DNA of 64,000 nt from Limnohabitans kasalickyi. GTDB lineage: Bacteria > Pseudomonadota > Gammaproteobacteria > Burkholderiales > Burkholderiaceae_C. Numbering within the stretch: the stretch's first letter is position 1; each line of letters starts with the position of its first letter. The stretch covers positions 74,668 to 138,667 of the forward strand of contig OZ248420.1 in NCBI GenBank assembly GCA_965234325.1, in the 5' to 3' direction. The notes under the pieces were generated by a model that saw only the letters and a program-made list of their open reading frames with translations, did not search any database and was not told where the DNA came from. Positions 41,553 to 51,278 of the stretch are shown here, piece by piece. Position numbers and translations under genes: made by a program.

Positions 41553-44144
41553 TTAAGCAGTCACGCCCTTGGCAGTTTCAACATACTCGTCGATCTGGTT
41601 GAAGTTCAAGTACTTGTAGATGGCTGCGCCGTCGCTGTTGACCACGCCCATTGCAGCGTGGTATTCAGCCACGGTTGGGAACTTGCCCATCTTCGAGGTG
41701 ATGGCGGCCAACTCGGCAGATGCCAAGTACACATTGGTGTTCTTACCCAAACGGTTGGGGAAGTTACGTGTGGAGGTAGATACCACCGTCGCGCCTTCAC
41801 GCACTTGCGCTTGGTTACCCATGCACAACGAACAGCCTGGCATTTCGGTGCGCGCACCGGCTGTGCCGAACGCCGCGTAGTGACCTTCTTTGATCAGCTC
41901 GCTCTCGTCCATCTTCGTTGGCGGTGCCACCCACAACTTGACAGGGATGTCGCGCTGGCCGCCGAGCAACTTGGCAGCTGCGCGGAAGTGGCCGATGTTG
42001 GTCATGCAAGAGCCGATGAAGGCTTCGTCAATGTGGGTGCCAGACACTTCAGATAAGAACTTGGCGTCATCTGGGTCGTTCGGGCAGCACACGATCGGCT
42101 CTTTGATGTCTGCCAAATCGATCTCGATGACGTGTGCGTACTCAGCATCTTTGTCGGCTTCCAACAGACTAGGTGCAGCCAACCATTGCTCCACCTTTTC
42201 GATGCGGCGAGCCAAGGTGCGTGCGTCGGCGTAGCCGTCGGCAATCATGTTCTTCATCAACACCACGTTGGACTTGAGGTATTCCTCGACAGGCTCTTTG
42301 TTGAGCTTGATCGAGCAACCAGCAGCAGAACGCTCAGCAGACGCGTCAGACAATTCAAACGCTTGCTCGACCTTGAGGTTGGGCAAGCCTTCGATTTCCA
42401 AGATGCGACCAGAGAATTCGTTGATCTTGCCGGCCTTGGCCACAGTCAACAAACCTTGCTTGATCGCGTACAAAGGAATGGCGTGCACCAAGTCGCGCAG
42501 TGTCACGCCAGGTTGCATTTCGCCTTTGAAGCGCACTAGGATGGACTCGGGCATGTCCAAAGGCATCACGCCTGTGGCGGCACCGAAGGCCACCAAGCCA
42601 GAACCAGCTGGGAAGCTGATACCGATAGGGAAGCGAGTGTGTGAATCGCCACCAGTACCGACGGTGTCAGGCAACAACAAACGGTTCAACCAAGAGTGAA
42701 TCACACCGTCGCCTGGACGCAAAGCCACGCCGCCACGGTTGCTGATGAACGCTGGCAATTCGCGGTGCGTTTTGACGTCTACCGACTTGGGGTAAGCCGC
42801 TGTGTGGCAGAACGATTGCATGACCATGTCAGCAGAGAAGCCGAGGCAAGCCAAGTCTTTCAACTCGTCGCGGGTCATCGGGCCTGTGGTGTCTTGTGAA
42901 CCCACGGTGGTCATCTTGGGTTCGCAGTAAGTACCGGGGCGAACGCCTTGGCCTTCTGGCAAACCAACGGCACGACCGACCATCTTTTGCGCCAGCGTGA
43001 AGCCAGCTTTGGTGGTGATCGGTGCAGTAGGCAAACGGAACACGGTGGAAGCTGGCAGACCCAAGAACTCACGGGCCTTGGCGGTCAAGCTGCGACCGAT
43101 GATCAAGTTGATACGGCCACCGGCACGCACTTCGTCAAACAGCACATCGCTCTTAAGCTGGAACGTGGTGATGGTTTCACCGTTCTTCACGATCTTGCCG
43201 TCGTAGGGCAACACGTCAACCACGTCACCCATGTTGAGTGCAGTCACGTCCACTTCGATCGGCAAAGCGCCTGAGTCTTCTTGGGTGTTGAAGAAGATGG
43301 GGGCAATCTTGCCGCCCAAAGTCACACCACCGAAACGCTTGTTGGGCACGAACGGAATGTCTTCACCAAAACCCCAGATGATGCTGTTCGTGGCCGACTT
43401 GCGTGAAGAGCCTGTGCCCACCACGTCGCCAACATAAGAGACCAAATTGCCTTTTTTCTTCAGCTCTTCGATCATGGCCATGGGGCCGCGCTTGCCGTCT
43501 TCTTCTGGCTTGAACGCTGCGCCTTCGCGGGTGTTTTTCAACATCGCCAAATAGTGCAAGGGGATGTCAGGACGGCTCCATGCGTCAGGCGCTGGAGACA
43601 AGTCGTCGGTGTTGGTTTCGCCTGGCACCTTGAACACGGTGATGGTGATTTTTTTCTCGACTTCAGGACGTGTGGTGAACCACTCGGCATCAGCCCAGCT
43701 GTTCATCACTTCTTTGGCTTTGGCGTTACCGGCCTTGGCTTTTTCAGCGACGTCGTTGAAGAAGTCAAACATCAACAAGGTTTTCTTCAAAGCTTCAGCG
43801 GCCACAGCAGCCACTTCAGCGTCGTCGAGCAATTCGATCAACGGGTGTACGTTGTAGCCACCCACCATGGTGCCCAACAGCTCAGTGGCTTTGGACTTAG
43901 AGATCAAGCCCACTTTGATTTCGCCGTGAGCCACAGCAGCCAAGAAAGAGGCTTTGACTTTGGCCGCATCGTCCACGCCGGGTGGCACGCGGTGGGTCAA
44001 CAAGTCCATCAAGAACGCTTCTTCGCCAGCGGCGGGGGCTTTGATCAACTCGATCAATTCAGCCGTTTGCTTGGCATCCAGCGGCAGTGGAGGAATGCCC
44101 AGCGCTGCGCGCTCGGCTACGTGGTCACGGTAGGCTTTCAACAT
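41553..44144 (-). CDS. acnB: Aconitate hydratase B (bifunctional with 2-methylisocitrate dehydratase)
   Basis: 863 residues, the AcnB length. The N-terminal HEAT-like domain (LKAYRDHVAERAALGIPPLP) precedes the swivel domain, the reverse of AcnA. The 4Fe-4S cysteines are in GSCMTNIGHFRAA and GCSLCMGNQAQV. It isomerises citrate to isocitrate. It is the last gene of mdh/CoA-lyase/unknown/acnB; the gap to the upstream gene is 41 bp with no terminator. Confidence 0.98.
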   Translation of the reverse strand: MLKAYRDHVAERAALGIPPLPLDAKQTAELIELIKAPAAGEEAFLMDLLTHRVPPGVDDAAKVKASFLAAVAHGEIKVGLISKSKATELLGTMVGGYNVHPLIELLDDAEVAAVAAEALKKTLLMFDFFNDVAEKAKAGNAKAKEVMNSWADAEWFTTRPEVEKKITITVFKVPGETNTDDLSPAPDAWSRPDIPLHYLAMLKNTREGAAFKPEEDGKRGPMAMIEELKKKGNLVSYVGDVVGTGSSRKSATNSIIWGFGEDIPFVPNKRFGGVTLGGKIAPIFFNTQEDSGALPIEVDVTALNMGDVVDVLPYDGKIVKNGETITTFQLKSDVLFDEVRAGGRINLIIGRSLTAKAREFLGLPASTVFRLPTAPITTKAGFTLAQKMVGRAVGLPEGQGVRPGTYCEPKMTTVGSQDTTGPMTRDELKDLACLGFSADMVMQSFCHTAAYPKSVDVKTHRELPAFISNRGGVALRPGDGVIHSWLNRLLLPDTVGTGGDSHTRFPIGISFPAGSGLVAFGAATGVMPLDMPESILVRFKGEMQPGVTLRDLVHAIPLYAIKQGLLTVAKAGKINEFSGRILEIEGLPNLKVEQAFELSDASAERSAAGCSIKLNKEPVEEYLKSNVVLMKNMIADGYADARTLARRIEKVEQWLAAPSLLEADKDAEYAHVIEIDLADIKEPIVCCPNDPDDAKFLSEVSGTHIDEAFIGSCMTNIGHFRAAAKLLGGQRDIPVKLWVAPPTKMDESELIKEGHYAAFGTAGARTEMPGCSLCMGNQAQVREGATVVSTSTRNFPNRLGKNTNVYLASAELAAITSKMGKFPTVAEYHAAMGVVNSDGAAIYKYLNFNQIDEYVETAKGVTA

Positions 44145-44185
44145 GGTTTTCTCCGGTCTAACAAATCAAAAAGGAAATGGGTGGC

Positions 44186-44860
44186 TTATTTTTTGGCGAA
44201 GCTGGGGCCATCCAGCAAAGTCGATGGCGGGCCCGACTTCATGCGACTGGCTTCATCGAATTGGTGGGCGCTTTGACACTCATCGGCCATGCGTTGGCCG
44301 ATTTTGCTGTTCATCAACATCGATTTATGGGGCAGCTGCAGCCACATGGCGCCCGCTTGCTTGTCTTCAAGGCGTACCGCGCCCGTGGAGGTCGCGACAG
44401 GCGTCATGTGATAACGATGTTGCCGCATTTGCACCCAGTAGGTTCCGAGTCGGCTGGGATCTGGCGTGACCGATACAGCATTGCCCAACTCACACACCAT
44501 GCGACCCACGTGCACATCGCCCGTCACCGCGGCTTGCGCTTCGGGCATCGTTGCGGGTGCAGCGGCATCCAGCGCAGGGTTCGGTAGCGGTGCTGCTGCT
44601 GGAGAAAGTGTGGCAGTTGCGGCCGTCGTGGCCACAGCGGCTGTAGGAACAAAGGCGGCACGCCTTTGGGCAATTTCTTTTTCGGTCGCTAATTTGGCAA
44701 GCTCAGCAGGCGTCAATTTGGGGCTTGCTTTCGAGCTTGGTTTGGCCAATTTTTGAGCATTGATATGGGTTGCTTTGCTTTTACCCAAGGTCTCGTCAAC
44801 CTCAGCCCAAGCCAAGCCAGAACACAAACAAGCCAACACACCTAATACCAAATAACGCAT
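44186..44860 (-). CDS. Secreted Ala/Pro-rich protein of unknown function
   Basis: 224 residues from the ATG at 44860. Signal peptide MRYLVLGVLACLCSGLAWA. A low-complexity Ala/Thr/Pro linker (about 70-110) leads to a C-terminal domain: VHVGRMVCELGNAVSVTPDPS and LGTYWVQMRQHRYHMTPVAT. The TGAVRLED and KQAGAMWLQLPHKSMLMNSK stretches suggest a compact beta-rich periplasmic domain. No recognised family. It sits inside the mdh-acnB TCA operon. Confidence 0.75.
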   Translation of the reverse strand: MRYLVLGVLACLCSGLAWAEVDETLGKSKATHINAQKLAKPSSKASPKLTPAELAKLATEKEIAQRRAAFVPTAAVATTAATATLSPAAAPLPNPALDAAAPATMPEAQAAVTGDVHVGRMVCELGNAVSVTPDPSRLGTYWVQMRQHRYHMTPVATSTGAVRLEDKQAGAMWLQLPHKSMLMNSKIGQRMADECQSAHQFDEASRMKSGPPSTLLDGPSFAKK

Positions 44861-44873
44861 GAACACCTCCGGA

Positions 44874-45854
44874 TTAGTCTTGGAAAAATCGTTGGATTTC
44901 TGCGGGCAAATGACGTCCTGTGCGATGCGCACGTTCCAACACTTGCCAAAAGAAACGGTAACTGGCTCGGTCATGCAACTGACCACTGTGGCTGATCGGC
45001 GCCCAATCGGCGGCCTGAGCTGCCAAGACAATCTCGCTGGCCACGTCAATGTCCGCGGCCTTGGGAGACATGGCTTCCAAAATCGGGCGAATTTGCGCGG
45101 GGTGAATGCTCCACATGCGGGTGTAACCCAGCTCATGGGCCGCGCGCTCGGCGGCGGCACGCATAACCTGCGTGTCGTTGAACTCGGTCACCACACAATG
45201 CGAAGGCACTTTGCCGTGTGCATGACAGGCGCTGGCAATTTCGAGCTTGGCACGCACCACCAAAGGGTGGGTGAACTGACCTGCAGAAGACATGCCGCCA
45301 GCAGGAATGGCGCCGCCATGGGCCGACACAAAGTCCATCAATCCAAAACTGAGCGATTGCACGCGCGCGTGCGCAGCAATGTCAAAGGCACGGTGAACGG
45401 CTGCTGGCGATTCAATCAGCACATGCAGCGGTAAATCTGTTGCGCCTGCTTGGTTCAAGGCTTGTTCGGCGCGCACCACGTCAGCGACCGACTCCACCTT
45501 GGGCACCATGATGTGCGTCAAGCGGTTCGCAGCTTTGCCTGCAATAGTGGCAATGTCTGCCTCAAAACTGGGGTGATCCACAGGGTGCACGCGCACAGCC
45601 ACACGAGCTTGGGGCGCGGCAGCCAGTGCCAACTCGGTGACCAACGCGGCATGCTCTGCCTCGCCGCCCACAGGGGCACCGTCTTCACAATCCAGCGTGA
45701 CGTCGAAAACGCAGGTTCCAAACTCTTGCGTCATCTCGGCTTGCAATTGCAAGCTTTTGCGCATCCGCACCTCGACACCGCTGTAATGGTCACAGACGGG
45801 AAGCAAAGCTCCCGAGGACTGTGCGCCCAGCAGTACGTCGCGCGGATGGCTCAT
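44874..45854 (-). CDS. HpcH/HpaI (CitE-like) CoA ester lyase
   Basis: 326 residues from the ATG at 45854. The TIM-barrel signature FDVTLDCEDGAPVGG (metal-binding Glu/Asp region), IMVPKVESVADV and HVLIESPAAVHRAFDIA are those of citrate-lyase beta/malyl-CoA lyase-like enzymes. GLMDFVSAHGG and MWSIHPAQIRPI fit the malyl-CoA/methylmalyl-CoA lyase branch. No citrate lyase alpha or gamma gene is nearby, so free-standing CoA-ester cleavage is more likely than citrate lyase. It is 19 bp downstream of mdh. Confidence 0.88.
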   Translation of the reverse strand: MSHPRDVLLGAQSSGALLPVCDHYSGVEVRMRKSLQLQAEMTQEFGTCVFDVTLDCEDGAPVGGEAEHAALVTELALAAAPQARVAVRVHPVDHPSFEADIATIAGKAANRLTHIMVPKVESVADVVRAEQALNQAGATDLPLHVLIESPAAVHRAFDIAAHARVQSLSFGLMDFVSAHGGAIPAGGMSSAGQFTHPLVVRAKLEIASACHAHGKVPSHCVVTEFNDTQVMRAAAERAAHELGYTRMWSIHPAQIRPILEAMSPKAADIDVASEIVLAAQAADWAPISHSGQLHDRASYRFFWQVLERAHRTGRHLPAEIQRFFQD

Positions 45855-45873
45855 CACGTTGTCTTTGTGGGGC

Positions 45874-46860
45874 TTAGACCAAGTGGGCCACGCCAGCTTG
45901 TTCGTCGGTCAACTCTTTCAACGTCTTGTCGATGCAAGCTTGGCTGAACTCGTCGATGGCCAAGCCTTCAACCACTTTGTATTCGCCATTTTCGCAAGTG
46001 ACGGGGAAACCGAACATGACGTCTTTAGGAATGCCATACCAGCCTTGTGATGGGATACCCATCGTCACCCACTTGCCGTTGGTGCCCAAGGCCCAGTCGC
46101 GCATATGGTCGATGGCAGCGTTGGCAGCCGAAGCAGCCGAAGACAGGCCACGGGCTTCGATGATGGCCGCGCCGCGCTTGCCCACGGTTGGCAAGAACAC
46201 GTTGGCGTTCCACTCTTGGTCGTTGATCATGTCTTTGACAGACTCGCCGTTGATGGTGGCGAAGCGGTAATCGGCGTACATGGTGGGCGAATGGTTGCCC
46301 CACACAGTCAATTTCTCGATGTCGGCCACGGCCTTGCCTGTTTTCGCAGCGATTTGCGACGCAGCGCGGTTGTGGTCCAAACGCAACATGGCGGTGAAGT
46401 TGCCTGGCTTCAAGTCAGGTGCCGACTTCATGGCGATGTAGGCGTTGGTGTTGGCGGGGTTGCCCACGACCAAAACTTTCACGTCACGTGAAGCCACAGC
46501 GTTCAAAGCCTTGCCTTGTGCGGTGAAGATGGCGCCGTTGATGGCGAGCAACTCAGCGCGCTCCATGCCAGGGCCGCGTGGACGTGAGCCGACCAACAAC
46601 GCGTAGTCGACGTCTTTGAATGCCATCATCGGATCGCCGTGGGCTTCCATGCCGACCAACAAGGGGAATGCGCAATCTTCCAATTCCATCATCACGCCGC
46701 GCAGGGCTTTTTGTGGACCTTCAACGGGCACTTCCAGCAATTGCAAGATGACGGGTTGGTCTTTGCCCAACATTTCGCCAGAGGCGATGCGGAACAACAG
46801 GGCGTAACCAATTTGACCAGCTGCGCCAGTGACGGCAACGCGAACAGGCTTCTTGCTCAT
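45874..46860 (-). CDS. mdh: Malate dehydrogenase
   Basis: 328 residues. The NAD-binding GAAGQIGYALLFRIASGEM is typical of the cytosolic-type MDH of betaproteobacteria. The substrate-binding DHNRAASQIA and the catalytic His in WGNHSPTMYADY are present. It is the first gene of mdh/CoA-lyase/unknown/acnB and divergent from gntR across a palindromic operator. Confidence 0.97.
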   Translation of the reverse strand: MSKKPVRVAVTGAAGQIGYALLFRIASGEMLGKDQPVILQLLEVPVEGPQKALRGVMMELEDCAFPLLVGMEAHGDPMMAFKDVDYALLVGSRPRGPGMERAELLAINGAIFTAQGKALNAVASRDVKVLVVGNPANTNAYIAMKSAPDLKPGNFTAMLRLDHNRAASQIAAKTGKAVADIEKLTVWGNHSPTMYADYRFATINGESVKDMINDQEWNANVFLPTVGKRGAAIIEARGLSSAASAANAAIDHMRDWALGTNGKWVTMGIPSQGWYGIPKDVMFGFPVTCENGEYKVVEGLAIDEFSQACIDKTLKELTDEQAGVAHLV

Positions 46861-46940
46861 GAGAAAAACTCCAAGTAGTGATTGAAAAAAGAATGTCGAT
46901 CAAGTTTACCCTCGAAAACCCTCAAAGGCATCTGTCTTAT

Positions 46941-46954
46941 GTCTTATAGAAGAT
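46941..46954. promoter_or_regulatory. Palindromic operator candidate between mdh and gntR
   Basis: Read on the minus strand, ATCTTCTATAAGAC. It contains TATAAG, which with TTGTCA 18 bp upstream makes a plausible mdh promoter, so a protein bound here would block mdh. The site is near-palindromic, and a second TGTCTTAT half-site-like copy lies immediately to the left (46933-46940). Confidence 0.55.
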
Positions 46955-47008
46955 ATGATCTGAGGTTGACAAAGACCTGACACATTTCTTCTTTTTGACC
47001 CGACCTTG

Positions 47009-47818
47009 ATGGCCACGCTGCAACCGTCCCCCTTGAACAATGCCACTTCGACGTCCCTGATGGGTGCCGACGCATCTGGCTTGGTCAATTTGACGCCAGC
47101 CTTCAGCCCGCTGTACCAGCAGATCAAGGGGCTCATTCTTCAAAGTTTGCAGTCGGGCGAATGGAAGCCAGGGGAAGCCATCCCCAGCGAGATGGATTTA
47201 GCCGCCCGCTATCGCGTCAGCCAAGGCACGGTTCGCAAAGCCATAGACGAACTATCTGCCGAAAACTTGGTGGTTCGCCGCCAAGGCAAAGGCACCTTTG
47301 TCGCCACGCACGCAGAGCAACAGGTTCAGTACCGCTTTTTAAAGCTGCAACCCGACAGCGGCAACGTGCAAAGCGAAGGGCCTGCAGAACGCACCATCAT
47401 TGACTGCAAACGCCTGCGCGCCAGTGCAGAGGTGGCACGTGCCTTGAGCTTGCGCAGCGGGGACCCCGTGCTGCAAGTGCGCCGTGTGCTCGCGTTTTCT
47501 GGCGTGCCCACAATTTTGGAAGACCTTTGGCTGCCCGGCTCACCCTTCAAAGGTCTGACTGCCGAACGCCTCAGCGGCTACCATGGTCCTATGTACGCCT
47601 TGTTTGAAACCGAATTTGGCGTGCGCATGGTGCGTGCTGATGAAACCATTCGCGCAGTCAACCCTGACGCAGAGCAAGCCCGTCTGCTTCTCGTGTCCAT
47701 CACCTCGCCCTTGTTGAGCGTGGAGCGCGTGGCCTACACCTACAACGACACCCCCATGGAGCTAAGACGCGGTCTCTACCGCACTGACACCCATCACTAC
47801 CGAAACGCTTTGAGCTAG
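47009..47818 (+). CDS. GntR/HutC-family regulator with UTRA domain (TCA cluster)
   Basis: 269 residues from the ATG at 47009. The winged HTH at about 30-105 includes PLYQQIKGLILQSLQSGEWK, EMDLAARYRVSQGTVRKAID and NLVVRRQGKGTFVATH. A UTRA ligand-binding domain follows (VLQVRRVLAFSGVPTILEDLW, ending SVERVAYTYNDTPMELRRGLY). It lies between mdh-acnB and sdhCDAB-gltA, so control of TCA genes by a carboxylate effector is the natural inference. Confidence 0.93.
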   Translation: MATLQPSPLNNATSTSLMGADASGLVNLTPAFSPLYQQIKGLILQSLQSGEWKPGEAIPSEMDLAARYRVSQGTVRKAIDELSAENLVVRRQGKGTFVATHAEQQVQYRFLKLQPDSGNVQSEGPAERTIIDCKRLRASAEVARALSLRSGDPVLQVRRVLAFSGVPTILEDLWLPGSPFKGLTAERLSGYHGPMYALFETEFGVRMVRADETIRAVNPDAEQARLLLVSITSPLLSVERVAYTYNDTPMELRRGLYRTDTHHYRNALS

Positions 47819-47914
47819 CGCATGAAACCCTCACGTCAGCTTTTGACATTCAAATGGAAATAAAATGAAACGTTGTTTTTGCACTCTGATAAACCCGAAG
47901 AAAGACCCTCAAAC

Positions 47915-48346
47915 ATGACCGAGCTTGCCAAAAAGCGGCCTGAATTCCGCAACATCAATGCGTTCACTGATCTGCCTACTTACCGCCTCCCTGTAGCGGG
48001 AATTGTCTCGATCTTGCACCGCATCAGCGGCCTGATCATGTTCCTGTTGTTGCCCTTCATCGTTTGGATGTTTGACAGCTCTGTCTCATCCGAAATCTCA
48101 TTCGCCAAATTCAATGCCGCCTTCAACGTGGGCTTGGGCTTTGTGCCCGGCTTCTTGGTGAAGCTGGTGGCTTTGGCCATCATTTGGGCTTACTTGCACC
48201 ACTTGATCGCTGGCGTGCGCCACTTGTACATGGACGCTTGCCACGCTGTGAGCAAAGAGTTCGGCAAATCTTCTGCCATCGTCACTTTGGTGCTGAGCTT
48301 GGGCCTGACCGCTGCTCTGGGCGCCAAACTGTTCGGCCTTTACTGA
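47915..48346 (+). CDS. sdhC: Succinate dehydrogenase cytochrome b556 subunit
   Basis: 143 residues from the ATG at 47915. RPEFRNINAFTDLPTYRLPV then SILHRISGLIMFLLLPFIVW is the SdhC signature with haem/quinone-site residues; HHLIAGVRHLYMD carries the conserved axial His region. Three membrane helices. First gene of sdhCDAB-sdhE-gltA. Confidence 0.96.
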   Translation: MTELAKKRPEFRNINAFTDLPTYRLPVAGIVSILHRISGLIMFLLLPFIVWMFDSSVSSEISFAKFNAAFNVGLGFVPGFLVKLVALAIIWAYLHHLIAGVRHLYMDACHAVSKEFGKSSAIVTLVLSLGLTAALGAKLFGLY

Positions 48347-48363
48347 TTTCTAGGAGCTAAAAG

Positions 48364-48729
48364 ATGTCCGTCAATTACGGTTCAAAGCGCGTCGTCGTGG
48401 GCGCGCATTACGGTCTACGCGATTGGTTGGCCCAACGCATCACCGCTGCGCTGATTGTGTTGTTTACTGCGGTGGTGCTGGCCCAAGTGCTGCTCACCAG
48501 CGGCAACATTGGTTACGACAAGTGGGCTGGTATTTTCAGCACCCAATGGATGAAGGCATTGACCTTCGCCGTGTTCATTGCGTTGACCCTGCATGTGTGG
48601 GTCGGCGTTCGCGATATTTGGATGGACTACGTCAAGCCTGTGGCTGTGCGTTTGTTCCTGCAAGTTTTCACTATGGTTTGGCTGGTGTCGTGTCTCGGCT
48701 GGGCCATTCAGGTTCTCTGGAGGCTTTAA
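48364..48729 (+). CDS. sdhD: Succinate dehydrogenase membrane anchor subunit
   Basis: 121 residues with three membrane helices. The order SKRVVVGAHYGLRDWLAQR, then LTLHVWVGVRDIWMDYVK, is characteristic of SdhD; His in TLHVWVG is the probable haem ligand. It is 17 bp after sdhC; sdhA follows after 3 bp. Confidence 0.95.
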   Translation: MSVNYGSKRVVVGAHYGLRDWLAQRITAALIVLFTAVVLAQVLLTSGNIGYDKWAGIFSTQWMKALTFAVFIALTLHVWVGVRDIWMDYVKPVAVRLFLQVFTMVWLVSCLGWAIQVLWRL

Positions 48730-48732
48730 GTC

Positions 48733-50529
48733 ATGACCGTTAAAAGTTCTATCCCACGTCGTAAATTTGATGTGGTTATCGTTGGGGCCGGTGGCTCCGG
48801 CATGCGCGCTTCGTTGCAACTCGCCCGTGCGGGTCTCAACGTGGCTGTTCTCTCTAAAGTGTTCCCTACGCGTTCGCACACGGTGGCAGCGCAAGGCGGT
48901 ATTGGTGCCTCTTTGGGCAACATGAACGAAGACAACTGGCACTACCACTTTTACGACACCGTCAAAGGCTCCGACTGGCTCGGCGACCAAGACGCGATCG
49001 AATACATGTGCCGTGAAGCCCCCAAAGTCGTGTACGACTTGGAGCACATGGGCATGCCTTTCGACCGCAACCCAGACGGCACCATTTACCAGCGCCCCTT
49101 CGGCGGCCACACCGCCAACTACGGTGAAAAAGCGGTCGAACGTGCTTGCGCTGCGGCTGACCGTACCGGTCACGCCATGTTGCACACCCTGTACCAACAA
49201 AACGTCGCGGCCAAAACCACGTTCTTCGTGGAATGGATGGCACTCGACTTGATCCGCGATGACGCGGGTGATGTGGTCGGCGTGACCGCGTTAGAGATGG
49301 AAACGGGTGAGCTGTACATCTTGGAAGCCAAGACCACGATGTTGGCTACCGGTGGTGCAGGCCGCATCTTTGCTGCTTCGACCAACGCGTTCATCAACAC
49401 CGGCGACGGTTTGGGCATGGCCGCACGCGCGGGCATCCCACTCGAAGACATGGAATTCTGGCAATTCCACCCCACTGGCGTGGCCGGTGCTGGCGTGTTG
49501 TTGACCGAAGGTTGCCGTGGTGAAGGCGCTATTTTGCGTAACTGCAATGGCGAGCGCTTCATGGAGCGTTATGCTCCCGCCTACAAAGACTTGGCCCCAC
49601 GCGACTACGTGTCACGTTGTATGGACCAAGAGATCAAAGAAGGTCGCGGCTGCGGTCCTAACAAGGACTACATCAACCTCGACATGACCCACTTGGGTGC
49701 AGAGACCATCATGAAGCGATTGCCTTCGGTGTTCGAAATTGGCCACAACTTTGCCAACGTCGACATCACCAAAGAGCCGATCCCCGTGATCCCCACCATC
49801 CATTACCAAATGGGCGGCATCCCGACCAACATCAACGGCCAAGTTGTGACGCAAAACGCCAACAACGAAAGCGTGGTGGTGAACGGTTTGTACGCGGTGG
49901 GCGAATGCTCATGCGTGTCGGTGCACGGCGCCAACCGCTTGGGCACAAACTCATTGCTCGACTTGTTGGTGTTTGGCCGCGCTGCGGGCAACCACGTCGT
50001 GGAGTTCAACCAAAAGCACACCGAGCACAAAGCTTTGCCTGCCAATGCGGCAGACATCAGCTTGGCGCGCTTGGCGCGTTTGGAAGCCAATCAAACCGGC
50101 GAATACGCCCAAGACGTGGCTAACGACATCCGTGACGCCATGCAAACTCATGCCAGCGTGTTCCGCACGCAGGCCATGATGGACGAAGGCGTCAAAAAAA
50201 TCGCTTCCCTGCGCGAGCGCGTGAACAACATTGGTTTGAAAGACACCTCCAAAGTCTTTAACACAGCCCGCATCGAAGCCTTGGAAGTTGAAAACTTGAT
50301 CGAAGCCGCTGAAGCCACCATCGTTTCAGCCGCCGCACGTCGCGAAAGCCGTGGCGCACACACCGTGAACGATTACGGTGATACGCCTGAGCATCCCAAC
50401 GGTCGCAACGACCAAGACTGGCACAAGCACACGATGTGGCACAAAGAGGGCAACAAGCTGACTTACAAGCCCGTCCAAATGAAGCCCTTGACCGTCGACA
50501 GCATCCCGCTGCAGACCCGTACTTTCTGA
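48733..50529 (+). CDS. sdhA: Succinate dehydrogenase flavoprotein subunit
   Basis: 598 residues. FAD-binding VIVGAGGSGMRASLQLARAG; the covalent flavin His lies in SHTVAAQGGIGASLGN. The active-site segments WQFHPTGVAGAG, ERYAPAYKDLAPRDYVSR and GGIPTNINGQV are intact. It oxidises succinate to fumarate in complex II. Confidence 0.98.
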   Translation: MTVKSSIPRRKFDVVIVGAGGSGMRASLQLARAGLNVAVLSKVFPTRSHTVAAQGGIGASLGNMNEDNWHYHFYDTVKGSDWLGDQDAIEYMCREAPKVVYDLEHMGMPFDRNPDGTIYQRPFGGHTANYGEKAVERACAAADRTGHAMLHTLYQQNVAAKTTFFVEWMALDLIRDDAGDVVGVTALEMETGELYILEAKTTMLATGGAGRIFAASTNAFINTGDGLGMAARAGIPLEDMEFWQFHPTGVAGAGVLLTEGCRGEGAILRNCNGERFMERYAPAYKDLAPRDYVSRCMDQEIKEGRGCGPNKDYINLDMTHLGAETIMKRLPSVFEIGHNFANVDITKEPIPVIPTIHYQMGGIPTNINGQVVTQNANNESVVVNGLYAVGECSCVSVHGANRLGTNSLLDLLVFGRAAGNHVVEFNQKHTEHKALPANAADISLARLARLEANQTGEYAQDVANDIRDAMQTHASVFRTQAMMDEGVKKIASLRERVNNIGLKDTSKVFNTARIEALEVENLIEAAEATIVSAAARRESRGAHTVNDYGDTPEHPNGRNDQDWHKHTMWHKEGNKLTYKPVQMKPLTVDSIPLQTRTF

Positions 50530-50542
50530 TCAGGTAAACACC

Positions 50543-51247
50543 ATGACAAAACGCACGTTCCAAATTTATCGCTACGACCCAGACACCGACGCCAAGCCCT
50601 ACATGCAGACCATCGAGGTCGAATTGGATGGCAACGAGCGCATGCTCTTGGATGCTTTGATGAAACTCAAAGCCGTCGACCCTACCATTTCGTTCCGTCG
50701 CTCATGCCGTGAAGGCGTGTGCGGCTCAGACGCCATGAACATCAACGGCAAAAACGGTCTGGCTTGCTTGACCAACATGCGCACGCTCCCCGGCACGATT
50801 GTGTTGAAGCCGCTGCCTGGTCTGCCTGTGATCCGCGACTTGATCGTGGACATGACCCAGTTCTTCAAGCAATACCATTCCATCAAGCCCTACTTGGTCA
50901 ACGACACACAAGCGCCTGAAAAAGAGCGCTTGCAGTCGCCTGAAGAGCGCGATGAGTTGAACGGTTTGTACGAATGCATCTTGTGCGCCAGCTGCTCCAC
51001 CAGCTGCCCATCTTTCTGGTGGAACCCTGACAAGTTCGTGGGCCCAGCCGGTTTGTTGCAAGCCTATCGCTTCATTGCAGATAGCCGCGACCAAGACACT
51101 GCGGGCCGTTTGGACAACTTGGAAGATCCTTACCGTTTGTTCCGTTGCCACACCATCATGAACTGCGTCGACGTGTGCCCCAAGGGTTTGAACCCTACCA
51201 AGGCCATCGGCAAGATCAAAGAAATGATGGTTCGCCGCGCCGTTTAA
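50543..51247 (+). CDS. sdhB: Succinate dehydrogenase iron-sulfur subunit
   Basis: 234 residues. Three clusters: 2Fe-2S in SCREGVCGSDAMNINGKNGL, 4Fe-4S in CILCASCSTSCPSFWW, and 3Fe-4S in CHTIMNCVDVCPKGLNPTKA. It passes electrons from SdhA to quinone. Confidence 0.98.
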   Translation: MTKRTFQIYRYDPDTDAKPYMQTIEVELDGNERMLLDALMKLKAVDPTISFRRSCREGVCGSDAMNINGKNGLACLTNMRTLPGTIVLKPLPGLPVIRDLIVDMTQFFKQYHSIKPYLVNDTQAPEKERLQSPEERDELNGLYECILCASCSTSCPSFWWNPDKFVGPAGLLQAYRFIADSRDQDTAGRLDNLEDPYRLFRCHTIMNCVDVCPKGLNPTKAIGKIKEMMVRRAV

Positions 51248-51278
51248 GGCAAGGCAGCACCTCACACCGAGCACCACA

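Noticed and set aside
47840..47870. TTGACA upstream of sdhC as a -35
   Set aside because: The nearest -10-like TAAAAT is only 12 bp away, too close for a sigma-70 promoter, so the sdh promoter is left unassigned.
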